Positions 12,401 to 22,604 of a DNA stretch of 64,000 bases are shown in pieces. The stretch is from Enoplolaimus lenunculus (Eukaryota; Nematoda; Enoplea; Enoplida; Thoracostomopsidae): contig JASANG010002088.1 in assembly GCA_030248215.1 (NCBI GenBank), forward strand, positions 1-64,000, in the 5' to 3' direction. Positions within the stretch are counted from its first letter, which is position 1. The number at the start of each line of letters is the position of its first letter. Below the pieces are notes generated by a model, which did not search any database, was not told the DNA's origin, and worked only from the letters and a program-made list of their open reading frames with translations. The position numbers were made by a program, and so were the translations under genes.

Positions 12401-15400
12401 TCGAAAAAAATTACTTCTAATGCTTTTTTCGTACTCGCTTCCAAACCACCGAGACTCAATAGAACGAGACCGAGACGTGCCGAATACTGGGACTCCCATC
12501 CCTGTCTGTGACTGTATATAAACCCGCTGGATCCTAAATGATAAAAGTAATTGCAAGAATGCAAAGCATGCTGAAAAAATAACCGTGTCCAATAGCGAAG
12601 CTACCGCATATATTAATAGTAGACCAGTAACGATCCGGTGTTACAACTTCACTAAAACCAGTGCTTAATTCAATAGAAACCGCAAATTAAACTGAAAACA
12701 AGCTATCAAAATAAAAACACTAATTTTGACACTTTGTATCGACTAACAAATTAAAAGTTTGAGGGTACTGTAAATATTCACTCAATAAAAGTATGCATAC
12801 TGTTTCGTACAACCTGACATAAAACAGTTTTGTAGCTTTCCATTAGAACGGCAAAAATTGCAAGTGGAAACACAACACTTGACGTTTTTTACTAGGAAAA
12901 TGCAAATATGATAGTTTTTGCAATGATCCACAAGGGTAGATAATATAAACCTATAACAATAGATGGGTACCGGATATGAAAAAGATCGATATCCCGCGAT
13001 TAAAAAATATCCGATGCCTATCACTGCGTATTACATCAGGATGCAACCAGAATAAACGCAATCTACGATGATACACAAGCGAATGCTGTAAAATTGAAAC
13101 GAAAAAGTAAACACAAATATTATTAGCTGGTAGTTAAGAATAAATTATATCCATGCCGACCAGAACATTCAGATCGCCACTCAAAACGCTACAGCTATAT
13201 TGTGATAAATTTGTGGGTTCTCAGTACAAAAGCTAACACTCTGCATCTTAATGCTTGTGTGCATTCAAGCGGGTACACGTCCGTCTTGTCGCTACACGTA
13301 AACACCGATTCAGCTGTTGAAAAACGGGCAAAAGTTAAAACGCGAAATTGAGTAGAACAGCCACTAGTAGCAGAAAATGGCGGTTCTGGCACATCCCCTT
13401 GAGGATGGTTAGTTGCCTCTTAGATTGATGACCACCTTTCAATTTTATCACTTTGCATGATGGTTACCGAGACCAGCCAAATCCCGAGACCGCCAATCCC
13501 TGGTCACATCGATGCCAAGACTATCGGCCCATCAATTTAACTGATAAGTCAGCCCATCTACATGACAAATTGCTATCAATCAAACCGATCGGTCAGTCCA
13601 TCAAAGTGACAGGTGGCCATCAGTCAAAATGACAAGTCACGATCTTCAATCCTCAAATTGTGAATGTGCCAGAGCCCCCATTTTTCTACTACTCACACAG
13701 TTTTGAACACAAATAGACTGCTGTCCAGGGCCACTGGATTTTGTGACAAAATAACACACAAAATTCTTTTCCTGTTTTACAAAACAATTTTATTCTGAAG
13801 CATTCGGTGAATTTATTTTGTACAATTAAGGGACGTCAGCAAGAATAGCTACTGCCGGGTAGGTTCTCTGATAACATTACAAAAACTGTTTGCTTAATTT
13901 TATTGCCCCTCAAAACTTTAAAACACAAACAGAGAACAATCCATTAATCTGCTCAGTGCTTACTACTCATGTATATACCTGTTCCAACCCATAACGTTTC
14001 AGTCGGTATACTGGTTAATGGTCTTCAGACCACAGGACACTCAAACAAAATTGTTACACGAGACAGACTGTACCGAAAATATGTTTTATTATCCAGTACG
14101 CGGAGACACAAACAACAACTAGGCATCGTAAACGTTGCGTACTAAGACTGCCGTCAACCTACACTACTTCCTCTGAATAGCCATTCTACACACACCAAAC
14201 ATATGGAGCCTGGATAATTTGTGCTTTACAAACACCCGTTTTTCCATTTTGTACCTTCCCTTGGAAGTGCACCCTAAACCATTTTCAGCAGTCGTTAATG
14301 CAATACCCATAGCTTTCGTACCATTTGTATCCTGTTCGGCTTCATTCATCTTGTGTTTGCTGTCGATACCACACCTTTCTTTCACAAATTGGGTCATCTC
14401 AAACTCATCTGCACTCGATAACCAATCAATTTCGTCGCTGCTGCCCATTGATGATACTGAGCTATTATCGTTGTCGCTGTTGCAGATATTTTTATCAATG
14501 GCTGTCAAAGTACGATATTGATATACTGAATCGAATCGTGTTTTGTTTGGCCTACTTGATGAATACAGTTGCCGTTTTTGTCGTCGTTGCATTGGCCAAA
14601 AGTGCAGCACTGGACAGATTGACGCAATCCGCAAATCTTTGTCTGCTACATCTGCTGACTGGAATGGATACGACTTCGAGCGATTCACTGTAAAATCAAC
14701 TTACAGTCATCGGAAGCGACAGGATATCCGGTTCCATGGACGTAGCCAAAGGGTTCATGGGGTCTTAGACATTTTATCAAATGGTGACTAACACATGAAA
14801 ACCCCTTACAAATTATTTTTATAGGACGGGACCCTCTCTAAAATAATCGATATCCGGCTCCGGTTTTTCCGTTTGCCAGATTTGTTGCAGAAACATGTAA
14901 AATTAAATAACTACTCTTAACTGAACAGTTGTTTATGACCAAACTGAAAATATATGGCTGTGACTGCTGGTCGAGGTCATAAAACAAAACATGCAAGAGC
15001 GCTGTATATAAGGATACGGTTAGAACCGAATACAAGAATAATAATTGAAAAACATTACAAACCATCGAATTCAAATCTATAAAATATGTACATAAATACA
15101 GTCGTGTGTTATATAAAAAGAAAAAAATTAGTAATTTAAAAACTTTTTAAAATAAATTAAGTAAAAATTAACGATACAAAAACTCAGTACGGAAAACAAG
15201 ACTTGCCAGTCTACTCTGTATACCAACTAAAATGCCTAGCTAAATTAGTTTTAGGTTCAACCTAAAATGAACATCATATTCCGTACCAGTCACATTCTAA
15301 TTTCAACAATTAAGGAGCAGGGATGGCTGGTCTCGGTCAAAAAAGCGAGATTAAGACCGAGACCAAGCCAAACGAGACCGAGACTTTTGGTCTCGGTCAA

Positions 15401-18400
15401 TTTTTAACCGTTAAACTATTGAATACTTTTAACTGCTTTGAATTGCCGATTCATGCAATTATTAAACTAATAAACCGCCGCCAAAATCGTTTTTTTACTT
15501 TATTTTTCACTTGCTACTGTCGCCATACCCTTCGAACACACTCGGGACAAATCACAGTCTCAAAACACCATCGGTATAATCCCTAATTCATAGCTATAGT
15601 TTTTCCTCCCGAGCAAACAGAATAGACTGGAAAACTTTTTAACATAGCGTGAAGTTTAATGCGGATGACCCATAATTTTTAAAAGATGTCTTAAATGTTT
15701 TAAACACGAAAATTCAACTATTTGTGCTTTGTAGCAATAATCAAAGTTTTGTGTTTCCTTTCAAAAATAGAATTTTGCGTACCCGGAGGAGTCATTCTGT
15801 TTCTCAAATCGCTGTATAACCAGGTAGCGGTGCTAGTGTTCTACAATCTTTCCACAATCGCTCGCTGTCTGTGTTGGTAGGCGAAATGCGCAACTACTTC
15901 TGGGCCAAAGCTGCTATCCAAGGAAAATTTTTGTGATTGCTTATCGCTGTTTCACCTCTTTGGTCTCGGTTTGCAAACCACCGAGACTGAAAAAAGCGAG
16001 ACCGAGACCAGCCGAATCCCGAAACTTGTCGAGACCGAGACCGTACATCCCTGTGAAGGAGATCGAAAAATAAGCTTATAACGGTTTAGCAATAAAATAT
16101 ATAGGACCAGTAGGAGCTGGTTGCGAAAAACATTGATATTTTATGAAAGTACACGGCCACTTCCGACATTCTGAAAATCAAATTATATTCTAAAGTAAAC
16201 CACAGACACCATTGCGCTATACTAAAACATGCTACACACAAATTCATAATATTAAGAAACGGTACATTATACAATCTACATACAACGCATTTTCTAAATA
16301 ACTAATTTTACGTTTAACGATAAAGTTAAAAAGGAAATCAGTCAAAAATCAATAATGTTTTGTGGGATAAAGTAAAAAAAATGTGCTTAAAGTTTGTTAG
16401 TGCCTGTGTAATTAAAGTCGAAATCGTAATGAAAGTTACCTGCGGCTAAAATAAATATCCAGTAACAATTTACATTTTCATTCGCTGGGCTCCAATTCGC
16501 GAAATTACAACTAGCCTATTGGCCATATAACAACAATTTAAAAAGTTCGATCTATTTTCTTACATACTAGAATGATACTGAACTACAGAATGTGTATACA
16601 TGGGTTGCTTTCCAAGATGCGTATTCGAAAAAATTTCATTTCCGAAATTCCGGTAACTACTAGAAGAAATTCAAAGGAGCCAACCATAATTGTCAGAAAA
16701 CGACTAAGCAAATTCTTTATTAAACTGCCTAATAAAATAAGAGTTTCTCAGCAACAAATAGCAGAAAGAAATAAAAACGTGATGTTGGATATCAATTTTA
16801 ATGAATTATTTAACAAAGAAGAAAATGAAGAAAAAAAGAACGACGCGGTCGAATTTAAAGATATAATTAAACAAACTCATTTGCTACGTCTAATAGCGCG
16901 TTTAAGTATGTTTTAATTAGATATCCCTGTCTCGTGTTCAAATTCATCAACTAAAACCAATAGATCGTACCTATTTCCCTTGGTGCAGTAAGCAACGAGA
17001 ACCAAACAACAACACCGCCAGCCATAAGCAGTGTACCCGTTACCAGGAATGTATACTGAAATAGTAATTTTAACATATTAATTGCGAACAGTAATATGAT
17101 CAGAACTAACTACACCCACAGACGTACGCAGTCACAGGCGCCTGCAGACGTAAACTACGAATCACCCAACAAATATTGACTTTAGACGAACGCAATCGCA
17201 GGCGCCAACTACGCCAACTATGTATACCGCAGTGATAAACATCTGGCAACCTTACTATATGTAATTTAGATATTTTACCCGAGCCGGAAATCCAGTCACA
17301 CTTTTATTGCCACTATCAAGAAAATACAAATACTGCATAGGCTTAAACGGAAGCACAATAAAGCAAACCAAGTAAATTAAAAACTACCCTGAACAGACAG
17401 ACACGGACAAAATTAAGTGTACAGCAAATAGCGATTGCGTCTGCGGTCGCGATTTTGTGATCGCGTCTAAATTTTTTGCGACCGGTACCATTGAAATTTT
17501 AATATATTCCACGCAGCCGCTAGTGCAGTCGTTATGGTCGCAGTAACCGCAAGTGATTGAAATGGCGTTTTTAAAGCGATTGTGGTCCATAAAATGTGCG
17601 ATCGACTTCAGAACTACGGTTTCGAACGCGATCACAATGCTACTTACTTCTGTCAGTGACAGTAACACAAACTATATCTTTCAAAGATTAAACTATTTTG
17701 CTTACCTCATAACCGTACGGTAGATAATATGACGTCAAATAAGATCCTAAGATATTGCCAATTGATGCGCATGCAGTCCAAACACCCAATACGGCACCAC
17801 GACTAGAACCAGAATGCATCAACGAATGGAAACTCAGCGGTTTTTATTTATATATAAGAAGAGTTTGATTTCGGTAAACTCCACCTTCCGCAAAATTTGT
17901 CTACCTATTGTTTTGACAAGACGGATCTTCAAACCTCAAAATGCCAACACATTTGAAATTAATAAGGCAAAAAGGATTCTACAGTAGATGAGAAAACAAC
18001 ACTTGCCTGCGTTTACCGAACCAATTTCCCATTACACAAACAACATTTGGCCATCCACATGCTTGTAAAAATCCGCACAACAGCCAGACTGCCACGTAGA
18101 ATACCTTGTTGTAATAGCGAAACAATTCTGTTACGTACCCAAACACAATAATCTGAAGATTACAAATTCAGTGTCGCAGAAAATGAACAAAATACTCCAC
18201 AATAAAATTTAAACAAGTTAGCGCACTGGGCATCTATAAGTATCCAGAGCGCAATCAAAGCATAAAATTCATAGTTATTTGAAGGCAGCTTTACAAATAA
18301 GGCAATGATTCGAGAAATGTTCATAACAACAATTATTATTCTACTGAGAATAAATCCTATATTATTGATGAAAATTCCAAGATAGCAAAATCGCGACTAC

Positions 18401-21400
18401 CATTTTAAAACTCGACATTCTAAAGGATCAAAGAAAGCTTATTAGATGAAGCTTACTGCACGATGCAACAATAGTACGGCAGAATTTCTTGTCAATTGTT
18501 TATAAAATATCATCCGCATTGAAAAATGTTTCAACCCATTCTTAATTGTTTCAAAAAACTCACCATTATGGCAGACAAAACCATTCCTACTGATAAAACA
18601 TGACGGGGATCAAAACGGTCACCCAGATATCCACTGAGATATAATCCCTACAACATATCAGAATTGTTGCTTCACTAAACCATACAAAGACTAGCAGGGG
18701 CAAAATATGCAATGAATAAAAACGAAATTTATGAAACTTAAACTTGCAAAGGTCCATCAAAAGATAAACGCTGATATTAACAAAAACTAGTGACTCAAAA
18801 TGATGGATGAAAAACACCCATACCTCAAACAATGGTTTCAATTAACTGTTTTATGAGACTCGTTAGTTACAGTCTTGCAGGTATATAACCCCAGTTCACG
18901 TAGAACGCATTGCACGATTCAAAAGAACTAATATATAACTCATTAACAAAATCACAATTTCCCGGCAGTTAATTGAAATACCTTCGTAATTGAGCTAAAT
19001 ATCCGGCCCAAAAGTTTAATTTAAAAATCAAACAAAAGATGTAACAAACCGCTGCGTAAGCAAACAGAAAACAAGCATCAAGATCACCAAGAAACGACTC
19101 GGCATCAGATGGAGATTTGAATAAATGATGAGAATTCCATTTCTAAAAGTAAACAAACCACAATTTTCTTGAACTGTTCCGGTGAATCGGTTTGTCTTTG
19201 TTGTTTAATAATCGCGTATGACTGTTTTTTGCTTGCCTGGGGTTTCATTAGGTAGTGAAAGAAACACCTCGCACTCGGTAAATATCCATAAATCTTAAGG
19301 CTTTACAAAACTAATATATTATATATATATATATACATATATACATATATATGAAAACATATCTCCTGCTTCGATATCTTTGTACAATACATAGGCTAGT
19401 ATACACTTATACATTGGGAGAGTACCAGAACTCTTCTTGAAAACTGACCTGTTTTTCAAATGTAACCAAATCTGATACGTTTTGAGGCGACCATTCAGCT
19501 GAAATTGTTGTTTTTACATTGCTGAATGTCTTTCGGCTGGCATGAAACAGAGCATAGCTAAAACAACACAACAATGTTTAAATGGTGGTTCAATCAATAG
19601 CATAAAAACAAGACTTGCCCCAGGGTCGAAATTTTACACGGAACGACGCCGGGACCGGTATTAACTGACGCTAATTCAACAAAAAGTTAAACTTAGTGAA
19701 GCCAATTCAATACTGCTTGCTGTAGAGATGCGCGGAAAAAACATCATTTTGATCCCTTAGAATTTTTTGACATATTTGCTAATAACTCCTTTATGGCCGG
19801 ACCAAATGAGACATGGTCTAAAATTAAAGTCTGAATTTCGATTCCCGAGCTGAACCCGAGCGATCCTGCGTACAGGGTGGTAAAGCAGAACTGAATTATA
19901 CGAATTTATCGGAATCGGAAATGCAAATTTATACCGGAACCGGAATATTGCTTTAGAGTGTCTGTTGGCTGGCAACAATTTTCAAAAAGGTCGTATGAAC
20001 AAATTGGGATGATTTTTGGTTCTGTAAAGCTAAACTACAATCAATTATTGAGAAGTTAACTCATCGAAAGAAATTTAAAACATATATAATTAATACAGAA
20101 TTTTTATGCAACACATCACAATAAGTAAGATAAAAACTAAGATTTCAAAATTCGGATTCCGATTGATTATGCAATCGGAATCGGAACTCGTTTTCAATCG
20201 GAATTCTAATCGGAATCGGAATTCGAATCGGAATCAAAATTCCCTCAAAAGACGAAGCATTCGAACACTAACATACTTTTCATGCACAAGCTCCACAGCA
20301 CGACTGATATGATGACAGTATCCAGCAAGATGCATGAGTTTTCACGTTCCTATGCCTTACAAGAACCTCAACATTACACCAATGTATCTTGGTTCTTCCA
20401 TGTTTTACTGCTGATACATATGAAGGCACTACATATGCATCAGTGTTTTAACCGATGTGCAGCATCAGCATGAAGTTTCATTTTGTATGGGTGGCACCGA
20501 ATCCACGACCTGACCGAATCCAAATCCGAATCCATTGTAAATTTGCCGCATCACAATCGATTGCAAATTTGCAGAAATCAGAATCCATTGTATTCCGAAT
20601 CGGAATCCGAATCTTACACGTTGCAAATTTCAGTTATAATTTCTTTGAGAATATCAACACAATGCCAACCGTATAACTTTCAAACGTTAACATATTTCGA
20701 GCCCGACCTCAGTTTTGACATTTCTTACCTGAAGAACAAATGTTTTATTAATATAACAAGTTATTTAAAATTTTAATTGTTTAAACTGAAAAAACATATT
20801 GCCGAAGATTGTTGAATTTGGCTTTTGGACTCGGCTTTTTCAAACCCGAATCCGAAGCATAAATTTTTGCCGAATCCGAACCATTGTTGCCTCCCTGCCC
20901 ATGTATCCGCATGTCATATCCCCCGGTTTTTATACAAGGTCATCCCTTGACCGCCAACTTAGGCTTTGTTCTAGTGAGGCAGTTTGCCGTTGCGCTCCCA
21001 TTGTGGTCACCATAAAATAAGTTGGGTAAGCTATTGTACGACGGTTTTTAGTTCTGTGTTATTGCAGCTGAAAATAAGTTACGATCCTATGACCGACAGA
21101 TTCTCAGTCCTGCGAGCCGCTTTACAATCAACTGCTGAGTTTTCAGGTTTTTTATACCTTATAAGAATCTCAACATTACACTAATGTATCTAGCTTAAGA
21201 ATCCCAACATTACCCTAATGAATCTTGGTTCTTCCATGTTTAACTGCTCTGCACAATAAGAAGGCACTATATATGCATCAGTGTTTTAACCGATGTGCAG
21301 CATCAGCATTATGTTTCATTTTGCATCTGTGCATCTGTATCTTACATTGGCCATTTCAAATTAATTAGTTTCAGTCCTCAGAATACGTACATATGTATGT

Positions 21401-22568
21401 ACGTGTAACATGATATGTAAATCTATACACATGATTCCTGTTCATACTCCAGTTTTTACAGCCACAGCACTAACAAATTTAGCAAATGTGAAACAGAACG
21501 ATTCTACAACTAAAAAAAATCCCATCTCGAAGCTAATGCCTTTGCATCCTGCAAAACTCACATAAAAAACGTTAAGAGAAACACTGCAACATGATGCTGA
21601 CTCCACTGATGTCGTTTGCTAGCGTTTTTTACCAGCGGTTCCTGAAAATAAAACAAGATTTTAGTCTGCTAATGAACCGTCTCTGCTTTTGTATAGTAGA
21701 CTGCAATGTGTTTTATGCAACTTATGAAAGTCTTTTTCTTTTCATTTATAACTTTTGTTAACTTCTTCATGCCGGCTGATGGCCGTCATGATGTGTGCTG
21801 TTGCCCTCACTACAGCAATAAGCGCTGTAAATGTGGCGTACATTATGTGCTTGCGTACAAGAAACCATTTTTTGCTTGAATGTCTACGTATCCCAACATA
21901 TAAATATTTATTTGTTTTATTAATTTAATAAAGCACGCACCTAGACTGAAAATTTTACAGCCTTCAAAAACGGTGACATGAAGAAATAATAATGCGACTA
22001 AGGTGTAAATGGCCGATTTCTAAATAGATATATGAAGGTGTTCGTATATATGTCGCAGGCCAACCTTCTCTTCAGGCCAATTACCTATTGGCCTAGGCCA
22101 ATCTGCTATTTTCCGTAATAGCAGTTTCGTCTAGGCTATACTGCTATTAAACTTATACACCAATTAGATTTGATTGTTTGGACAGACGCAACACCTTTAA
22201 CCAATCAGCGTTAGTTTTACATTACTGTTGTTTTGCTACATCTTCAATCGCTATTTGGCCTAGGCCAATCCGCTATTTGCTCACAATAGAAGATTGGCCT
22301 AGGCCAACATATAATTGGCCTGAACAGCAGATTGGCCTACGACAGATATGCAATAACCGATCACACGAACAAATAATAATGCGACTAAGGTGTAACTGGC
22401 CGATTTCTAAATAGATATATGAAGGTGCTCGTACATATGCAATAAAACAAAAAACATACGTGCGTAGTATTTAACACACATACGTACGATTCCTACGCAA
22501 AACCAGAAACTTACATTATCCTCTACGGTTTGTGATGTCGAAGTATCATTTACTGCACTATTTATCAT
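6411..22568 (-). CDS. SLC37A3: SLC37A3-like sugar-phosphate transporter (MFS), 14 exons found, 3' end unresolved
   Basis: Exons (minus, 5' to 3'): 22515-22568, 21562-21641, 19449-19557, 19050-19142, 18564-18647, 18007-18152, 17706-17802, 16971-17055, 11183-11227, 8290-8375, 7673-7814, 7312-7337, 6997-7072, 6411-6494. They sum to 1207 nt, that is 402 codons plus one base, and every junction is in phase. The product matches the SLC37 family block by block: HASRKTFSNVK (residues 50-60), GDRFDPRHVLSVGM, WTACASIGNILGSYLTS, YACLKFVNYSFFFWLPFYLS and WYDWGGIVGG, then GGPSNL near residue 396. Motif HASRKTFSNVK is typical of SLC37A3 rather than A1, A2 or A4. The family is predicted to have 12 membrane helices in the ER or vesicle membrane. 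Human SLC37A3 is about 490 residues, so roughly 90 C-terminal residues are missing here. The start is the ATG of an 18-codon first exon followed by a GTAAGT donor. Confidence 0.93.
6997..7072 (-). CDS. SLC37A3: SLC37A3-like exon 13
   Basis: 76 nt. It encodes RSPVIATMLFMSMASLGAYA (helix 9), equivalent to RAPVLALSLLLAVGSLIGYS. The donor GTTAGC is weak, but the phase fits exon 14. Confidence 0.88.
7312..7337 (-). CDS. SLC37A3: SLC37A3-like exon 12 (26-nt micro-exon)
   Basis: It encodes SLVSGALT and continues helix 8 (GGIVGGSLVSGALT). Acceptor TATGTTTTAG and donor GTAAGT both fit, and the phases match on either side. Confidence 0.8.
7673..7814 (-). CDS. SLC37A3: SLC37A3-like exon 11
   Basis: 142 nt. 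It encodes YSLAYACLKFVNYSFFFWLP and then SEADRLSTWYDWGGIV, nearly identical to the human protein. This is the strongest identity evidence in the gene. Acceptor TTGTTCCAG, donor GTAAGA. Confidence 0.97.
8290..8375 (-). CDS. SLC37A3: SLC37A3-like exon 10
   Basis: 86 nt. It encodes the end of the loop and helix 7 start: RPEAIGFIAAIMLPGVVP, matching FYQACCLPGVIP. Donor GTAAGA, phase 0. Confidence 0.92.
8430..8850. repeat. patch of GGCATCGGTA-type words (intron 10)
   Basis: ATCGGCA and GGTATCG words occur on both strands at the two edges, with AT-rich sequence between. The word family recurs near 25305-25375. The architecture resembles the other short word-bearing elements in this window. Confidence 0.45.
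8860..10000. other. intron 9 distal part, decayed repeats
   Basis: Minus-strand intron between exons 9 and 10. It holds a copy of the GCTTAGGC-type dispersed repeat at about 9640-9790 and a CAGGAATC word patch near 9880-9960. I see no exon. Confidence 0.45.
10008..11078. mobile_element. hAT-like element with perfect 8-bp target duplication
   Basis: It begins CAGGGTGC and ends GCACCCTG. It is flanked on both sides by GCTTGCAC (10000-10007 and 11079-11086), a perfect 8-bp target site duplication, as hAT elements make. Subterminal GGATATCCGG and related words fill both ends. Inside is a coding-like open segment, acceptor at 10701 and frame 10702-10903, ending NILSMDD and stop, with AATAAA at 10985-10990. 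No hAT dimerisation domain or DDE core is seen, so the element is non-autonomous. Confidence 0.8.
11183..11227 (-). CDS. SLC37A3: SLC37A3-like exon 9 (short form)
   Basis: 45 nt with acceptor TTGCTTCAG and donor GTAAGT. It encodes GMSDPELPKQDETND of the central cytoplasmic loop, equivalent to GLSGIEAEEN after TM6 in the human protein. An in-frame upstream acceptor (after CCTTCTAG, exon starting at 11332) would add 35 residues including the hydrophobic run LAGCLLGCIVFILVCATAIH. Confidence 0.85.
11566..11856 (+). CDS. hypothetical open frame with one membrane segment, uncertain
   Basis: 97 codons with a hydrophobic run (NIILIVVAVAIYA) followed by a basic tail (KPKWRLKPKTTDIHKKYY). AATAAA overlaps the last codons. 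The first third overlaps a GGCCGG-rich word patch (11630-11680, repeated near 11950-11995), so the frame may belong to a repeat rather than a host gene. Confidence 0.25.
   Translation: MRQILNSVTNHTYICQRWNWREMCGLAGRPLPTGMAGVAGVYSDCFISNIILIVVAVAIYAKCYQKPKWRLKPKTTDIHKKYYATLLQEMVAQNKL
12289..13502. mobile_element. hAT-like short element, CAGGGATGG ends, CCGAGACCG words
   Basis: The left end reads CAGGGATGGTGGCTCGG. The right end is its imperfect reverse complement, finishing CCAATCCCTG. ACCGAGACC words repeat near both ends. I find no clean 8-bp duplication. A 70-bp palindromic GGATAT patch (about 12960-13025) appears to be nested inside. Confidence 0.5.
13503..13660. repeat. decayed tandem repeat with CCATCAA/TGACAAGT words
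   Basis: Short words CCATCAA and TGACA(A/G)GT recur about every 30 bases with many changes. It lies in SLC37A3-like intron 8. Confidence 0.4.
14164..14687 (-). CDS. possible alternative terminal exon inside SLC37A3-like intron 8
   Basis: Acceptor TTGATTTTACAG is followed by an open frame of 173 codons to TAG, with AATAAA 74 bases beyond (14085-14090). The acceptor phase (two bases TG) fits the single G left by exon 8. A transcript ending here would be a 423-residue protein with the N-terminal six helices plus a hydrophilic tail. The tail has a basic segment (QRRQKRQLYSSSRPNK), an acidic Ser-rich segment (SSVSSMGSSDEIDW) and ends IQRK. No family is recognised. It could instead be the last exon of a nested gene, or coding sequence carried in by an element. 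Confidence 0.45.
15318..16053. mobile_element. hAT-like short element with GGTCTCGGTC words
   Basis: The ends are CAGGGATGGCTGGTCTCGG and GACCGTACATCCCTG. Flanking 8-mers TTAAGGAG and TGAAGGAG differ at one position, which fits an aged 8-bp target duplication. GGTCTCGGTC words cluster at both ends on both strands. There is no transposase frame. It sits in SLC37A3-like intron 8. Confidence 0.7.
16571..16907 (+). other. coding-like open segment antisense to SLC37A3-like intron 8
   Basis: The open frame is bounded by an acceptor-like TTACATACTAG and a donor-like GTATGT. It encodes a Lys/Asn-rich sequence with an acidic stretch (FNKEENEEKKNDAVEFKD). The pattern fits an internal exon of about 337 nt on the plus strand. 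No partner exon or family is recognised. Confidence 0.3.
16971..17055 (-). CDS. SLC37A3: SLC37A3-like exon 8
   Basis: 85 nt. It encodes helix 6 (YTFLVTGTLLMAGGVVVWFS) and then LLTAPREI, matching the TM6 end before the central loop. It ends in phase 1 (a lone G). The following intron is the longest of the gene (about 5.7 kb) and holds two alternative junctions that are also phase 1. Confidence 0.93.
17090..17650. repeat. GCGATCGC and GCAGGCGCC word patches (intron 7)
   Basis: Palindromic words such as GCGATCGC, CGCAGGCGCC and GTCGCGAT recur on both strands. A similar patch lies near 12040-12240. They look like remains of short TIR elements. Confidence 0.35.
17706..17802 (-). CDS. SLC37A3: SLC37A3-like exon 7
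   Basis: 97 nt. It encodes RGAVLGVWTACASIGNILGS and part of helix 5. This is one of the most conserved SLC37 blocks (GLWSACASVGNILG in the human protein). The donor is GTAAGC. Confidence 0.95.
18007..18152 (-). CDS. SLC37A3: SLC37A3-like exon 6, ends at a GC donor
   Basis: 146 nt. It encodes helix 4 with QACGWPNVVCVMGNWFGKR. The only junction that keeps the SLC37 reading frame is CGCAG followed by GCAAGT, so the intron is GC-AG. AG plus T of exon 7 makes Ser (WFGKRSRGAVLG). Confidence 0.92.
18564..18647 (-). CDS. SLC37A3: SLC37A3-like exon 5
   Basis: 84 nt. It encodes GLYLSGYLGDRFDPRHVLSV and the rest of helix 3. GDRFDPR is the MFS loop 2-3 signature (G-D-R). The donor is GTGAGT. Confidence 0.94.
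19050..19142 (-). CDS. SLC37A3: SLC37A3-like exon 4
   Basis: 93 nt, phase 0 to 0. It encodes a luminal loop and the beginning of helix 2 (SFLGDLDACFLFAYAA), matching FLGTLDTIFLFSYAV of the human protein. The donor is GTTTGT, weaker than its neighbours. Confidence 0.9.
19316..19354. repeat. AT microsatellite
   Basis: A TATA/TACATA dinucleotide run between exons 3 and 4 of the SLC37A3-like gene. Confidence 0.85.
19449..19557 (-). CDS. SLC37A3: SLC37A3-like exon 3
   Basis: 109 nt. It encodes YALFHASRKTFSNVK followed by a luminal loop beginning TTISAEWSP. It carries the diagnostic HASRKTFSNVK block and ends at donor GTCAGT in phase 0. Confidence 0.95.
19870..20235. repeat. CAGGGTGG-started patch with GGAATCGG words
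   Basis: It opens CAGGGTGGTAAAGCAGAACT, akin to the patch at 4953. It carries repeated AATCGGAATCGG words at 19910-19940 and 20160-20240. It is in intron 2. Confidence 0.5.
20244..20475. repeat. dispersed repeat, first of two copies in intron 2
   Basis: The segment around 20340-20475 (TGCATCAGTGTTTTAACCGA near its end) is repeated at 21140-21325. Its first 90 bases (AGACGAAGCATTCGAACACT) recur at 33700-33790. Confidence 0.7.
21140..21325. repeat. dispersed repeat, second copy in intron 2
   Basis: Direct-orientation copy of 20340-20475, sharing GTTTTAACCGATGTGCAGCA. The roughly 660 bp between copies is rich in GAATCCGAATCC words. No open frame is seen in or between the copies. Confidence 0.65.
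21562..21641 (-). CDS. SLC37A3: SLC37A3-like exon 2
   Basis: Acceptor TTTTCAG, donor GTGAGT, 80 nt. It encodes the start of helix 1 (QHHVAVFLLTFF), matching HHHVVVFLLTFF of SLC37A3. It ends with two bases AT that complete Ile with exon 3. Confidence 0.93.
21984..22439. repeat. palindrome cluster bounded by 69-bp direct repeats (intron 1)
   Basis: The 69-bp blocks at 21984-22052 and 22371-22439 are nearly identical (ATGCGACTAAGGTGTAA). Between them TTGGCCTAGGCCAA, a perfect 14-bp palindrome, occurs three times (near 22085, 22256 and 22293), with half-sites TTGGCC nearby. This looks like an element with repeated binding sites. It has no coding potential. Confidence 0.65.
22515..22568 (-). CDS. 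SLC37A3: SLC37A3-like exon 1 (start codon)
   Basis: ATG plus 17 codons (MINSAVNDTSTSQTVEDN), then donor GTAAGT. It ends in phase 0, which fits exon 2. The short hydrophilic cytoplasmic N-terminus is like the family. It is less certain than the conserved exons because N-termini vary. Confidence 0.7.
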
Positions 22569-22604
22569 GCCTATATACAGAAAATATTGTCCGTATTATA
22601 GCTA

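Noticed and set aside
14219-14693. Plus-strand frames of 100 and 122 codons
   Set aside because: They are opposite-strand shadows of the minus-strand segment with the splice and poly(A) signals.
20244-21325. Direct repeats as a pair of retroelement LTRs
   Set aside because: The interior lacks any coding or priming signal, the repeats are short, and parts recur elsewhere independently.
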